Assembly: GCA_003222895.1 (NCBI GenBank)
Contig: QHXI01000056.1
Coordinates: forward strand, 62,001-126,000
DNA: 64,000 nucleotides
Direction: 5' to 3'
Source: Acidobacteriota bacterium
Lineage (GTDB): Bacteria; Acidobacteriota; Blastocatellia; Pyrinomonadales; Pyrinomonadaceae
Under the pieces are notes generated by a model. It saw only the letters and a list, made by a program, of their open reading frames with translations, was not told where the DNA came from and ran no database searches. The first letter of the stretch is position 1. Every line of letters starts with the position of its first letter. Shown piece after piece: positions 1-9,026 of this stretch. Both the position numbers and the translations under genes were made by a program.

Positions 1-33
1 CGGTGGGCGTGAACGAAAAGTGGTCATGATCGT
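1..33. repeat. Direct repeat, copy A
   Basis: This 33-base segment (core GGGCGTGAACGAAAAG) recurs in the same orientation at 3043-3075 with three mismatches. The two copies bracket the TonB-dependent receptor gene. It is not a recognised attachment site; the relationship is read directly from the sequence. Confidence 0.7.
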
Positions 34-380
34 GCGATGACATCGCTTGAGTATCAATACGTACTGAGACTCCAGGCGAGGGCCTTGCGTGGGGGGCTCT
101 CGAAGAGCACGGCAAACACGTTTGAATACTCAAACAGAATAAGTCTCCAGGAAGCGGGATTTCCCTTGAAGGTGAAGGCAATCAGGCGTAAGCTCCCCCT
201 TCAACATTCCCCAGTCAAGTGACTCAACCAAACTGATTTTTCTTTTAGGATACAAGGCCTGCATTAGAAGTTTCCCAAGAGTGGGTCAATCCGTTCGGTG
301 TTCTCTAGATAATTTGGGGAGTCCGCGTTCCGGTCGCCCTTTTTTGCGACGTGCGAGAGTTCTGTTCAGAGATTTTTGCG
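34..380. other. Leader region without a convincing gene
   Basis: A short open frame of about 61 codons is present, but it has no good ribosome binding site and no recognisable protein character. No tRNA, terminator or clear promoter was seen. The stretch probably holds the promoter of the downstream receptor gene. Confidence 0.4.
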
Positions 381-2978
381 ATGACTGATCTGTTCCTTCC
401 GTGCCGTAGCCAACAACTGTTAAATCTGAAAAGGAGGCTCAGGCTGACTTTCAGTTGCTTGTGTGTGCTCGCTTTTCTTTTGCAGTTGGCGACAGTCTCT
501 CGACCGGCGAACGCTCAGGGCGTGACTGGCAGCATCAAAGGCACAGTTAGCGCAACGGCCGGCGACACCACAACTCAGCCGGAACTAGTTCCCGGTGCGC
601 GCCTGACTCTCGTCAACCGCGATCTGCCCAACGCCAGCTTCAAAACCGTTTCAGACGACACGGGTAATTTTGGATTTCTCGAACTGCCAGCCGGTTACTA
701 CATCCTCACTGTCGAAGCCAACGCGCTCCCTCGCGTCACGCGCGAAATTCATCTGACGACGGGCGCGAGCCTGGTCGTGGAAATTATCCTGACTGCGACG
801 CTTTCCGAATCGGTCACGGTCCGTGACGAAGAGGGGTTACTAAGCGCCGGAGAAACGGTTACGTCGAATACGGTGCGCGCCCAGAAGCTCGAGCAGCTTC
901 CTTTGCGTGCTGATAATGTTCAGGGTGCTTTGCCGCTTACGCCCAGTGTGATCCGTGACGTTGCTGGAAGGGACCACATTAAGGGCACCCGCGCGGGCGA
1001 GAACACCTATACGCTCAATGGCGCGGACGTTACAGATCCTGTCAGCGGCAACTTGGCTTTTGATATTCCGCTGGAAGCAGCCGCCAACGTGCACGTCGAG
1101 GACAACCCCTACTCCGCAGAGTTCGGCAAAGCCACGGGCGGCGCGAGTAATTTGGAAACCAAGACGGGCGGAGACAAGTTTAAGTTTGGCGCGGCGCGCA
1201 TCTTTCCAGTCTTTCACAACATCATCGGCGGCAAGGTCGATTCTTTCCGGCCGCGCCTGACTTTCGAAGGCCCCATAATCCAGAAACGGCTAAACTTTCT
1301 CCAATCGTTCGAATATCGCTTCTCGAGGGTTTACGTGCCGAGCCTGTCGGCGCCGCGCGACAATTCAACCTCTGAGGCCTTCAACTCTTTCACGCAACTC
1401 GATCTCACTGTGAACAGTGCGAATCGATTGAAGTTTGTGGCTGCTTTCTTTCCGGAAAAGAAACGCTACGTCGGACTGAACACTTTCAATCCGCAGGAAA
1501 CCACTCCGAACACCAAACAGCGCGGAGTACTGATTTCAGTTTCCGAACAGGCGACTTTTCAAAATCAATCTTTTCTCAGCTCGCTTTTCGCTTACAAGAC
1601 TTTCGATTTCGACGTCTTTGGCCAGGGAGCAAAGCCGCTGGTGCTGCTTCCTGATGGAAACACGGGGAGTTATTTTGCCGACACGCGCCGTTCGGCCCAG
1701 CGCTGGCAATCGCAGGAACAATATTTCGCGCGCACAATGACGCTCTTCGGTCAGCACTCAATCAAGTTCGGCGGTGAATTAGATCTTACTAACCTGACCG
1801 GACAATTTAACTTCCGGCCTATTGAGATCCGGCGAGGCGACCAAACCCTTAGCCAGCGAATTGATTTCAAGGGGCCGACCGACCTCAATCGATCGCTGAC
1901 GGAGTTGGGCAGCTTTATCCAGGATCGTTGGGTCATCAATCAGAGACTGACGCTGGATGGGGGCCTGCGCTTTGATCGCAACTCTATCTCGCATCAATAT
2001 GACACCTCGCCCCGCGTCTCGATGCTTTATCGTCCTTTCCGCAACGACCGCACGATCATTCGCGCCGGGATTGGTCTTTTCTACGATCGTAGTGCCTTAT
2101 CGACTCGATACTTCGAGCCTGAAAACCTTACTGAGGATGACGACCCGGTTGTTGGACCAGGATTAGGGTTCAATTCTCAGACGAGCTTTCCCAAGCGGGT
2201 GGTCACAACCTACGCACGCGATGGCCAAACGGTCGTCGACGGGCCGCGCGAATTCATGAACGTGGAAAGAAATCCTTTGCGAGACGCACGGAGCCTGCGA
2301 TGGAGCCTTCAGTTTGACCGCCGCCTGGCGAAACATTTGACGCTGCGGGCCGGTTATCTTCATCGTTTCACGAAGAACGAACCCGTAATAAGTCCAAAGC
2401 TAACAACAAGCCAGGCATTTCTTGTCCTCAAGAGTCGAGGCGTGTCGCGATACAATGAATTCCAGCTACTCGCGCTCTATGATGACCAGCGGTTCCATAA
2501 TTGGAACGTTTCCTATGTATGGTCCAAAGCAGAGGGCAGCCTGAATACGGCGGACAATTTCCTCGGCGACTTTCCCGCCTTCGTCGTGCGAGCGAACCAA
2601 TACGGAACGCTGCCTTTCGACATACCGCACCGCTTTATGGCTTATGGCGAAGTGAAAGCTCCCTTTGGCTTGACGGTGATGCCGGCCCTGGAAATTCGTT
2701 CTGGCTTTCCGTTTTCATTCGTGAACGATCAACTGGATTTCGTCGGCGTTCGCAACCGCGCGCGTTTTCCGATCTACCTTTCGCTGGACGCGACGGTCCT
2801 AAAAAGCCTCACTATTCCTTACTTCGACAAGAAAGCGCGGGTTGGCGTAATCGTTTTCAATATCACCAACCATTTCAATCCGCGCGATGTGCAGAATAAC
2901 CTGGGCAGCTCGCGCCTCGGAGAATTTTTCAACAGCTTGGGCACGTCTGTACGTGGCAAGTTTGAGTTGGATTTCTGA
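381..2978 (+). CDS. TonB-dependent receptor with carboxypeptidase-regulatory-like domain
   Basis: Predicted outer-membrane receptor of 865 residues, importing an unknown substrate using energy from TonB. A basic stretch followed by a hydrophobic segment ending near PANAQ forms a signal peptide. A carboxypeptidase-regulatory-like beta-sandwich follows (about residues 45-125, with GSIKGTVSA and a DDTGNFGF motif), then a plug domain (LPLRADNVQGALPLTPSV, then NGADVTDP) and a long beta-barrel rich in alternating aromatic segments, ending in an aromatic residue (FELDF). This arrangement is typical of the abundant Acidobacteriota receptors, although the protein is shorter than many of them. I prefer the ATG start; an in-frame GTG ten codons upstream would only lengthen the pre-signal part. 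No substrate can be inferred from the neighbours. Confidence 0.85.
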   Translation: MTDLFLPCRSQQLLNLKRRLRLTFSCLCVLAFLLQLATVSRPANAQGVTGSIKGTVSATAGDTTTQPELVPGARLTLVNRDLPNASFKTVSDDTGNFGFLELPAGYYILTVEANALPRVTREIHLTTGASLVVEIILTATLSESVTVRDEEGLLSAGETVTSNTVRAQKLEQLPLRADNVQGALPLTPSVIRDVAGRDHIKGTRAGENTYTLNGADVTDPVSGNLAFDIPLEAAANVHVEDNPYSAEFGKATGGASNLETKTGGDKFKFGAARIFPVFHNIIGGKVDSFRPRLTFEGPIIQKRLNFLQSFEYRFSRVYVPSLSAPRDNSTSEAFNSFTQLDLTVNSANRLKFVAAFFPEKKRYVGLNTFNPQETTPNTKQRGVLISVSEQATFQNQSFLSSLFAYKTFDFDVFGQGAKPLVLLPDGNTGSYFADTRRSAQRWQSQEQYFARTMTLFGQHSIKFGGELDLTNLTGQFNFRPIEIRRGDQTLSQRIDFKGPTDLNRSLTELGSFIQDRWVINQRLTLDGGLRFDRNSISHQYDTSPRVSMLYRPFRNDRTIIRAGIGLFYDRSALSTRYFEPENLTEDDDPVVGPGLGFNSQTSFPKRVVTTYARDGQTVVDGPREFMNVERNPLRDARSLRWSLQFDRRLAKHLTLRAGYLHRFTKNEPVISPKLTTSQAFLVLKSRGVSRYNEFQLLALYDDQRFHNWNVSYVWSKAEGSLNTADNFLGDFPAFVVRANQYGTLPFDIPHRFMAYGEVKAPFGLTVMPALEIRSGFPFSFVNDQLDFVGVRNRARFPIYLSLDATVLKSLTIPYFDKKARVGVIVFNITNHFNPRDVQNNLGSSRLGEFFNSLGTSVRGKFELDF

Positions 2979-3042
2979 ACAGTCTGTCTTAATCACAAAG
3001 ACCCGAAAAACACTAAGTGCAAACCGGAAACGGCACGTTCGA

Positions 3043-3075
3043 CGGCGGGCGTGAACGAAAAGTTGTAATGATCGT
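3043..3075. repeat. Direct repeat, copy B
   Basis: Second copy of the 33-base repeat at the left end of the window, with three differences, located 64 bases after the receptor stop codon. Confidence 0.7.
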
Positions 3076-3169
3076 CGCTCCTTGCTCATGGTAGATGTAG
3101 AATCCTTTTCTCAGTTGACTCACCCTCGCGCGGTCCAAAGGTTCAAATCTCTCCCGAAAGGAGAACCAA

Positions 3170-4183
3170 ATGCCTGATCCACCTAAAGAGACCTGGCTAA
3201 AGTCGCTTTGGAATGATCTTTCACAGACTCCGCGAAATCTATGGACCTTCTCCACTATCGTCGCTGCTCTCGGACTCTTGTTCATCGCGGCTTCAAAGAT
3301 TCCCTCACCATTCGGCTGGAAATCGCACGGACCCGCTGAGTTCGCAAGGGATGTCGGGATAGCCCTGCTCGTTGCGCCGCTCGTTACGATCATTTATGAG
3401 GGCGGCACGCGACGCAGCGCCAGGCTTACAGAGCTGCGCGAATACATTAACGCTGCGATGGTCTCGTTCACCACCAAGGAGATGTGGCGAGAAATTCACG
3501 ACCAGATAGTTCACCGCAACCTGACCCGCCGAAATGTCGAGATCACGATAACGTACCGGCGGGAGCTAGCGGATGACGATGGCAATACGATTGCTGTTCC
3601 TGAAGGTGTCGCCGTACTTGAAGTAAATTACGAGTATGACCTGTTTCGATATGTGGGAACGTCCGAACGCGTCTGGGTTCGTCACGCCCTGGATTTCCAT
3701 ATGTGGGACGACGGGTTGCGCGTTCCTTGTTTCAATTCGGCTACTGTGATCAAAGAGGGCGCAAAGACTGAATACGGAAAGAACTCGCCACAGATTTACG
3801 ATCAGAATTTGGGAATAGTGGAAATTCCCGTCGCCCTGTCAGGCGGAGAATCCGCACATATCATCACGAACAGGTTCGAAAAAATTTTCATTCCGGGCAT
3901 GTACATCGTCATCATGCCGGATATCGTAACGCAGGCCGAAGAGGCGACGAACACAAAAACGATAACTCTCAGAATAAAGGGTCTGCCTGATCATTTGGAA
4001 GCAAATGCTACCGTCTGGTTCGGTCCACATCACGACGAATTCAAAAAAGAGCCGGACAAATTGGAATGGAATTACAGATGGCCGATGCTAGCTGGCCAAG
4101 GAATAAGCGTAGTGTTCACGAAAAAAACCGGAGTGGCGATTGCAGAGTCATCACGTGCTACGGAAGAACGCTCGGCGGCCTGA
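3170..4183 (+). CDS. Hypothetical protein with two N-terminal membrane segments
   Basis: Unrecognised protein of 337 residues. Two hydrophobic segments lie near residues 25-43 and 60-77 (LWTFSTIVAALGLLFIA and VGIALLVAPLVTIIY). They are followed by basic residues and a long soluble domain of mixed alpha/beta character that is presumably cytoplasmic. The start is well supported by AAAGGAGAACC just upstream of the ATG. It is convergent with the next gene, and the two stop codons are directly adjacent. The soluble part has beta-rich segments (EITITYRREL, AVLEVNYEYDLF) but no motif I can assign. A membrane-bound sensor or effector is possible but not shown. Confidence 0.75.
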   Translation: MPDPPKETWLKSLWNDLSQTPRNLWTFSTIVAALGLLFIAASKIPSPFGWKSHGPAEFARDVGIALLVAPLVTIIYEGGTRRSARLTELREYINAAMVSFTTKEMWREIHDQIVHRNLTRRNVEITITYRRELADDDGNTIAVPEGVAVLEVNYEYDLFRYVGTSERVWVRHALDFHMWDDGLRVPCFNSATVIKEGAKTEYGKNSPQIYDQNLGIVEIPVALSGGESAHIITNRFEKIFIPGMYIVIMPDIVTQAEEATNTKTITLRIKGLPDHLEANATVWFGPHHDEFKKEPDKLEWNYRWPMLAGQGISVVFTKKTGVAIAESSRATEERSAA

Positions 4184-4480
4184 CTAAGTTTCGGCGTTGG
4201 ATTGGTCAGCATCGCGTGGGTGCGGAGTTGCCCGCAAGATGTCGGCAAACTTCTCAACGTCTTCACGGGTTCGTTCCATTCTTCGACGGCTCTCAAGGTA
4301 AGCCTGCCACTGCGGCGTTAACGTGAGGGCCTTGGTCGTATCTTGATCGAGTGCCTGCGCCATCACCGCTACCAAGTCGCTGACGACGCGCGTGTGATCG
4401 AGCAACGATTCGATGATCGAATGCGCTAACTCCACCTGGGTAAGGTCGCTTTCAGCGGTGTCGGTTTGATCGTCAGACAT
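4184..4480 (-). CDS. Small acidic hypothetical protein
   Basis: A protein of 98 residues, predicted largely helical and acidic (many D/E and Q), with no signal peptide or membrane segment. Its stop codon abuts the stop of the convergent upstream gene with no intergenic bases. The start region lies close to a composite palindromic repeat. I do not recognise the family. The codon pattern is consistent with neighbouring genes. Confidence 0.55.
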   Translation of the reverse strand: MSDDQTDTAESDLTQVELAHSIIESLLDHTRVVSDLVAVMAQALDQDTTKALTLTPQWQAYLESRRRMERTREDVEKFADILRATPHPRDADQSNAET

Positions 4481-4489
4481 TGTCTGAGA

Positions 4490-4650
4490 GTCCCGTAGGG
4501 ACGAAATCTTTATAGGCCACCGATCTGCTAAATTCCCTCAAAGCTCCGGTAGGAGCGAAATATCCTGAGGCTGAATGAAACATGCCGCTCCTAAAGGAAC
4601 TTTGACAAATGCGACAACGCGACTATAAATATTTCGCGCCTAACGGAGCT
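4490..4650. repeat. Composite palindromic element, GAAATATTTATAG family, copy 1
   Basis: The left end is a small hairpin (GTCCC gta GGGAC) followed by GAAATCTTTATAG. The right end is CTATAAATATTTCGCGCC with another gene-end hairpin. In between are further palindromes around GCTCC/GGAGC. The right edge touches the stop codon of the YgfZ-like gene. Three more elements with the same plan are at 27218, 44757 and 56426. Confidence 0.7.
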
Positions 4651-5678
4651 CAATCCCGATACCAACTGCCGCGCACAAACGGAAGCTCGACGACGGAGGC
4701 GGCAGTTTTTTCGCCTTGAGCTAACACTTTGACCTCAATGCCTGGCGTCAAATAATCATACTTCAAATAGGCCAGGGCAATCCGCCGACTGAGTCGCGGT
4801 GAGAATGTCGTCGAGGTCATGCGACCGATCTCCTGATCGTCGAGCGAGAAAATCTTTGCGTCCTTTTCAACTTGATGCTCGTTTTCGAAAACGATGCCGG
4901 TTAACTTTTTTGCGACGTGACCTCGATGCTTGATTCGAACAATGATCTCCTGACCGAGGTAACAGCCTTTCGTGTCGCTCACCGCCTCTTCGAGATTAAT
5001 CTCAGGAATGACTGTCGTCTGGTCCATGTCAATGCCAAAGCGCGGGATGCCCGCTTCGATGCGCAACGTTTCCGCCACCTCTTCATCGACTTGCATAACG
5101 CCGGTTGCGTTTAGTAAATCGCCGAGCCGTTGAGCGTCGGCCGTTTCAACAAAAAAATGGTATCCGTCTTCGCCCGTGTTGGTCGCGCGTATTATTGTGA
5201 CTGTCGGACCGTCACCGAGTTTCAGATTACTAGCTTCGTTATGCCCGATCTCAGATGATTCTCTTCCAAAGGCTGACGCGATGATTTCGGCAGCCTCGCG
5301 CCCTTGCAATGAAAGCGTCGCAATTTCGCTGCTCACATCGGTAACTCGAAAATCTCCCGCCAGCGTAAAGCGCTCGAGCAGCTTGATCACAAAGTCGCGC
5401 GTCGCTGCTTCCGTATCGATCAGATAACCATCTTCACGATGAAGCACGCGCACAACGGCGATCAGACGCCCCTGCACATTCGCGAATGCCGCCGGCATCC
5501 ACGAATTCCGCGCCAGCGTTTTCATGTCGTTGGTGATCAGGCCGTTGAGAAACATCTGCGCATCCGCGCCGCTCACCAGAATGCGGCCGCGTGCGGAAAG
5601 ATCTATCAAGCCTGCGCCGCCGTCGCGTACGGCGGAATAGGCAGCACGATTGGATTCACTCGTTTCGTTGTAGTTCAT
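4650..5678 (-). CDS. ygfZ: YgfZ/GcvT-like folate-binding protein
   Basis: Predicted tetrahydrofolate-dependent cytosolic protein that supports iron-sulfur cluster enzymes and tRNA modification such as MiaB activity. The family hallmark K-G-C-Y-x-G-Q-E is present at residues 237-244 (KGCYLGQE), preceded by the typical segment LRIEAGIPRFGIDM near 205-218. At 342 residues the length fits the family. The start codon lies 15 bases after the stop of the uracil-DNA glycosylase gene, so the two are probably one transcript. That pairing makes sense, since the partner is a putative iron-sulfur enzyme. The stop codon overlaps the edge of a palindromic repeat. Confidence 0.88.
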   Translation of the reverse strand: MNYNETSESNRAAYSAVRDGGAGLIDLSARGRILVSGADAQMFLNGLITNDMKTLARNSWMPAAFANVQGRLIAVVRVLHREDGYLIDTEAATRDFVIKLLERFTLAGDFRVTDVSSEIATLSLQGREAAEIIASAFGRESSEIGHNEASNLKLGDGPTVTIIRATNTGEDGYHFFVETADAQRLGDLLNATGVMQVDEEVAETLRIEAGIPRFGIDMDQTTVIPEINLEEAVSDTKGCYLGQEIIVRIKHRGHVAKKLTGIVFENEHQVEKDAKIFSLDDQEIGRMTSTTFSPRLSRRIALAYLKYDYLTPGIEVKVLAQGEKTAASVVELPFVRGSWYRD

Positions 5679-5693
5679 CGGTCGCGGACGAGG

Positions 5694-6302
5694 TTAAGCT
5701 GCCATTAACTTAATCGCTCTCGCCACTACTTTGTAATCACGCAACTGGGCGCGTTCATGTCGACTGGTAATCAAGACCTGCGGACTCGGATGATAAAGCG
5801 GAATCAGCATCCGATCGTTCCAACGTAGCACCTTCGCCGCGTCATCTTTCATTTTGAACTCATGATAGTGAACCAGCTTAAGCGTCTCAAGCGCAACGCC
5901 ACCAAGTGTCACCACGATCGACGGATCGATTAGCTCGATCGTGCGCCGCAGAAAGTCGGAACAGTTTCGCAACTCATTTGCACTTGGCCGCCGATTTGCG
6001 CCCGATTCTTTTTGCGGATTGCAGAGCGCGGCGCTGGTAATGAAGATTTCCGATCGCTTCAAACCAATTGAATCGAGAAATCGATCGAAGTTCTTGCCCG
6101 ATTGATCGCCCGAGAATGGCACCCGCGTTCGATCGGCGCCTTTACGTCCCGGGGCCTCGCCGATGAACATCACCCGCGCATTAATCGATCCGTTCAGTTC
6201 GCTCAAGACAGCAGCTCGCTCGCACATCTCCGGACATCGAACGCAGTTGGCCGCTTGGGCGACCAGCCCGTGAAACAGATTGTCCTTGGTCATCAAAATC
6301 AT
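5694..6302 (-). CDS. Uracil-DNA glycosylase superfamily protein (family 4-like)
   Basis: DNA-repair enzyme expected to excise uracil from DNA. It is 202 residues long with GEAPG at residues 48-52 and the C-terminal YHPSP motif typical of the superfamily. Cysteines at 20, 23, 94 and 114 match the spacing expected for the 4Fe-4S cluster of family 4/5 enzymes (CVRC, then ALC and NC). The acidic or asparagine residue usual right after GEAPG is replaced by an RKG segment, so substrate preference may differ. The start could be this ATG or the ATG three codons later. It is the first gene of a two-gene operon with ygfZ. Confidence 0.8.
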   Translation of the reverse strand: MILMTKDNLFHGLVAQAANCVRCPEMCERAAVLSELNGSINARVMFIGEAPGRKGADRTRVPFSGDQSGKNFDRFLDSIGLKRSEIFITSAALCNPQKESGANRRPSANELRNCSDFLRRTIELIDPSIVVTLGGVALETLKLVHYHEFKMKDDAAKVLRWNDRMLIPLYHPSPQVLITSRHERAQLRDYKVVARAIKLMAA

Positions 6303-6368
6303 TGACTTCTCACACCCATTCGCATAAAAGTGGCCGCGCTATTCCCCAAAACATCACGAGGAGACGTT

Positions 6369-6788
6369 ATGCATCGAGTATTGTACCTTTGTTTGTTCGT
6401 GTTCGCGTGCGCCGTTCCCGCGCTGGCCCAGGACGCCGTGAAGGCTGATCCGAAGCACTACAAAGTAGAATTCCAGAACGCCACGGTTCGGGTTCTCCGT
6501 ATCCACTATGGACCACACGAAAAGTCAGTGTGGCACTCGCATCCGAATGCTGTCGCGGTCGCAGTCACCGACGCGCATATCAAATTCAATCTGCCGGGTG
6601 GCAAGAGTCGGGAACAAAATTTCACGGCGGGGCAAACGGTGTGGACTCCGGCCGGAAAGCATCTGCCAGAGAACCTTTCAGACAGTGATTTCGAGGTTAT
6701 TCTCGTCGAAATGAAAGCAAAGCGTCGGACTACGGTGAAGAAGCCCACTGCCCCGCCGGAATCCGGTAACGGTGGCAAGAAAAGCTGA
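6369..6788 (+). CDS. Secreted cupin-domain protein
   Basis: Predicted exported protein of 139 residues. A signal peptide (VLYLCLFVFACAVPALAQ) is followed by a single cupin fold: the HxH pattern WHSHPNAVAVAV in the first cupin motif, and GQTVWTPAGKHLPEN in the second with a histidine in metal-ligand position. The C-terminal tail is lysine-rich and low-complexity. I chose the ATG preceded by GAGGAGAC rather than an upstream in-frame codon, because it begins right at the signal peptide. Cupins of this small type bind a metal; the substrate is unknown. Confidence 0.75.
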   Translation: MHRVLYLCLFVFACAVPALAQDAVKADPKHYKVEFQNATVRVLRIHYGPHEKSVWHSHPNAVAVAVTDAHIKFNLPGGKSREQNFTAGQTVWTPAGKHLPENLSDSDFEVILVEMKAKRRTTVKKPTAPPESGNGGKKS

Positions 6789-6840
6789 GATGCGTGCGGC
6801 TTAATACGCGATCGGGCAACCCTCACCTTGCCCATCTCGC

Positions 6841-8142
6841 TTAGCTTGTCTCTTCGATTGACTTCCGCCGCTCTCGGATACGCTCAACCAGGGTTGCGAA
6901 TCCGACACCGGATAACGCGAGCAGGATTGCCTCAATTCCCCATCGATGCCGTCCTTCGACGTAGTAGAGGCTCTGTAGAATTGACAAGGCCACCAAGAAC
7001 ACAACGATGAGCGTTGCGAGGTGCGAAGCCGGCGGGCCCAACCTGATGGTGCGCCACAGCCCAACTATCGCTAGAAATAACGCGAGCGCATAGTACAGCA
7101 GATACAAATTCCGCCAGGCGCTCGGGTACTCGACGCCAGTTTCGGGCGCAAACCACCAGAATTGATATAGCTTCGTGACGAACAACCGCAGGAACGATAA
7201 CGGACTTGCACGTATGAACTCGCGTGACTTTTGCGCGAACCAATTCGCTTGAGCGATCTCGTTTGGTTGTCGGCGCATTTCCGACTGCTCCTGCGGCGAC
7301 AAGGTGTCAATGACCAGCGTGCCATTGTTGAGATACGATCCGCCGGTCGCATGCGGATTGTTGCCTCGCCAGAAGTCTTCCGCATCCGTAGTCAGAAGAA
7401 AAACAAATTGATGGTGAAGAACTGAATTTCGAATTGTCCAGGGAGCAAGAATCGCGGCCGAGCATAAGCCGGCCACGATCAGACTGCGAATCGCGTTGGG
7501 CCATTTTCGTTTCGGCGTAATCGCTAATAACCAGAGGCCTGCGATTGGCAGGAAGATAACAATCGTGCCGCGTGACAATGTTCCCAGACCGACTATCAAT
7601 CCAAAGATAACAAACCGTCGTAAGGCGGGGCGCTCGGCAATACGGAGAGTTTGAAGCAGCGCTAACGCAAAGAACAGCGCATCGAAGATCAATGGATGCG
7701 CTTTAGTTGCGCCGTAGATTACCAACCCCGGATGAAGCGCGACCAGAAGTCCCGCAGCAAATCCGGCAATTGAACCTGCATACAAACGTTCGGCTATTAG
7801 GGAAGCAATCGCAGCGAGTGTTCCGCCGGCGGCGATTTGAATCAGCATTACCGGGACAATGGATCCAAACAACCAATACCCGGCGAAACTAAGCCACGAG
7901 TACAACGGCGCGGCGAACGAATAATAATTGACGTCGAGGTGTGGAAACAGAAACCCGCGGCCGGCAATCATCGATCGGGCAATCCAATCGTATTCCAGGA
8001 GTTGGGGATGACGAATGCCTCCAGTTGCCAGCCCCACGACCAGTCGCACAAACGCACCGAACAGAGCGACAAGCCAATAGACTACCCGGCGATTCTTGTG
8101 GATTTCATGTTCGCGAACGGAGGTCTGTTGCCGCTTTCGCAT
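6841..8142 (-). CDS. GT-C family membrane glycosyltransferase (GT39/ArnT-like)
   Basis: Integral membrane protein of 433 residues with about ten hydrophobic segments. The first loop after the N-terminal helix carries an acidic pair (LLEYDWIARSM) in the position where GT-C enzymes bind lipid-phosphate sugars, and a later loop holds WRGNNPHATGG. This is consistent with transfer of a sugar from a polyprenyl-phosphate donor to an envelope acceptor. The divergently transcribed neighbour encodes a DPM-like GT2 enzyme that could make such a donor. The ATG start is preferred over a TTG two codons upstream. Confidence 0.75.
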   Translation of the reverse strand: MRKRQQTSVREHEIHKNRRVVYWLVALFGAFVRLVVGLATGGIRHPQLLEYDWIARSMIAGRGFLFPHLDVNYYSFAAPLYSWLSFAGYWLFGSIVPVMLIQIAAGGTLAAIASLIAERLYAGSIAGFAAGLLVALHPGLVIYGATKAHPLIFDALFFALALLQTLRIAERPALRRFVIFGLIVGLGTLSRGTIVIFLPIAGLWLLAITPKRKWPNAIRSLIVAGLCSAAILAPWTIRNSVLHHQFVFLLTTDAEDFWRGNNPHATGGSYLNNGTLVIDTLSPQEQSEMRRQPNEIAQANWFAQKSREFIRASPLSFLRLFVTKLYQFWWFAPETGVEYPSAWRNLYLLYYALALFLAIVGLWRTIRLGPPASHLATLIVVFLVALSILQSLYYVEGRHRWGIEAILLALSGVGFATLVERIRERRKSIEETS

Positions 8143-8246
8143 ATTCAAATTTTAGAATGTCTGGCAAGAGTAAATGCGACCTAATTTTTTTTCTTGCATT
8201 GGACCGCGTTGCTTGCTTACACTGCGCTCCCCACCAGTGAAAAGTA

Positions 8247-8990
8247 ATGCTTGCCCAGTTCAGCCAACGGAGTATAAGTGTCTTCTTTCCTGCCTTCAAC
8301 GATGAGCAGACTATCTCTTCGTTGGTCGGTACCGCGTTGGAAGTTCTTCCTGAGTTGACTAACGACTATGAAGTGCTGGTGATCAATGACGGCAGCCGGG
8401 ACGGCACTGCACAGATCATCGACAAGCTCGCCGAGGCATTTCCTAAGGTAAGAGCAATACACCACCCGAACAATCTAGGTTATGGAGCGGCGTTGCGGAG
8501 TGGGTTCCGTCACGCAACCAAAGAACTTGTTTTCTACACAGATGGTGATGGTCAATACGACGTTCGCGAGCTGCGGCGATTAGTTCCATTAATGACCGAC
8601 GCAGTCGATGTGGTTAACGGTTACAAGTTGCGCCGCGCAGATTCTCGCAGCCGCAGAGTAGTTGGCGAGCTTTACAACCGCGTTGCGCGGAAAATTTTTC
8701 AACTGCCGATCCGAGATGTCGATTGTGATTTTCGACTTATCCGCCGGCGGGCGCTGCGGGCAATTGGTGACCTTCCAAACAGCGGCGCGGCCTGCGTTCA
8801 ATTGGTGCGAAAGCTTGACTCCAGTGACGCCGCCTTCGCCGAAGTTGCAGTGAATCATTATCCGCGACTGCATGGCAAGTCACAGTTTTTTACCGTCACG
8901 AACGTAACCCGAACGCTTATTGATTTCAGCTTTTTTGCCGCGCAGGCATGTATTGCGGGCTTGGTTTTTTTCGTCGGAGATATTTACTGA
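8247..8990 (+). CDS. GT2 family glycosyltransferase, DPM1-like
   Basis: Cytoplasmic GT-A fold enzyme of 247 residues. FFPAFNDE opens the nucleotide-binding half, VINDGSRDGT follows, and DGDGQYD near residues 97-103 is the metal-binding motif. An arginine-rich segment (CDFRLIRRRAL) lies in the acceptor half, and a short hydrophobic C-terminus (FFAAQACIAGLVFFV) may anchor it to the membrane. This resembles polyprenyl-phosphate mannosyl/glucosyl transferases. It is divergent from the GT39-like gene and convergent with the methyltransferase. Confidence 0.82.
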   Translation: MLAQFSQRSISVFFPAFNDEQTISSLVGTALEVLPELTNDYEVLVINDGSRDGTAQIIDKLAEAFPKVRAIHHPNNLGYGAALRSGFRHATKELVFYTDGDGQYDVRELRRLVPLMTDAVDVVNGYKLRRADSRSRRVVGELYNRVARKIFQLPIRDVDCDFRLIRRRALRAIGDLPNSGAACVQLVRKLDSSDAAFAEVAVNHYPRLHGKSQFFTVTNVTRTLIDFSFFAAQACIAGLVFFVGDIY

Positions 8991-9026
8991 TCGGATCGAG
9001 TATGCTGGTGAGCCAACTGGCGGTAA

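Noticed and set aside
37-222. Short frame at the left end of the window
   Set aside because: Without ribosome binding site or recognisable protein character; may be chance.
3120-3160. A GGTTCAAATCTC string that resembles a tRNA T-loop
   Set aside because: The flanking bases do not form the T-stem, anticodon or acceptor arms, so no tRNA is present.
4490-4650. Regularly spaced palindromes considered as a CRISPR array
   Set aside because: Units differ in sequence and length and are hairpins without spacers of constant size; no cas genes are in the window.
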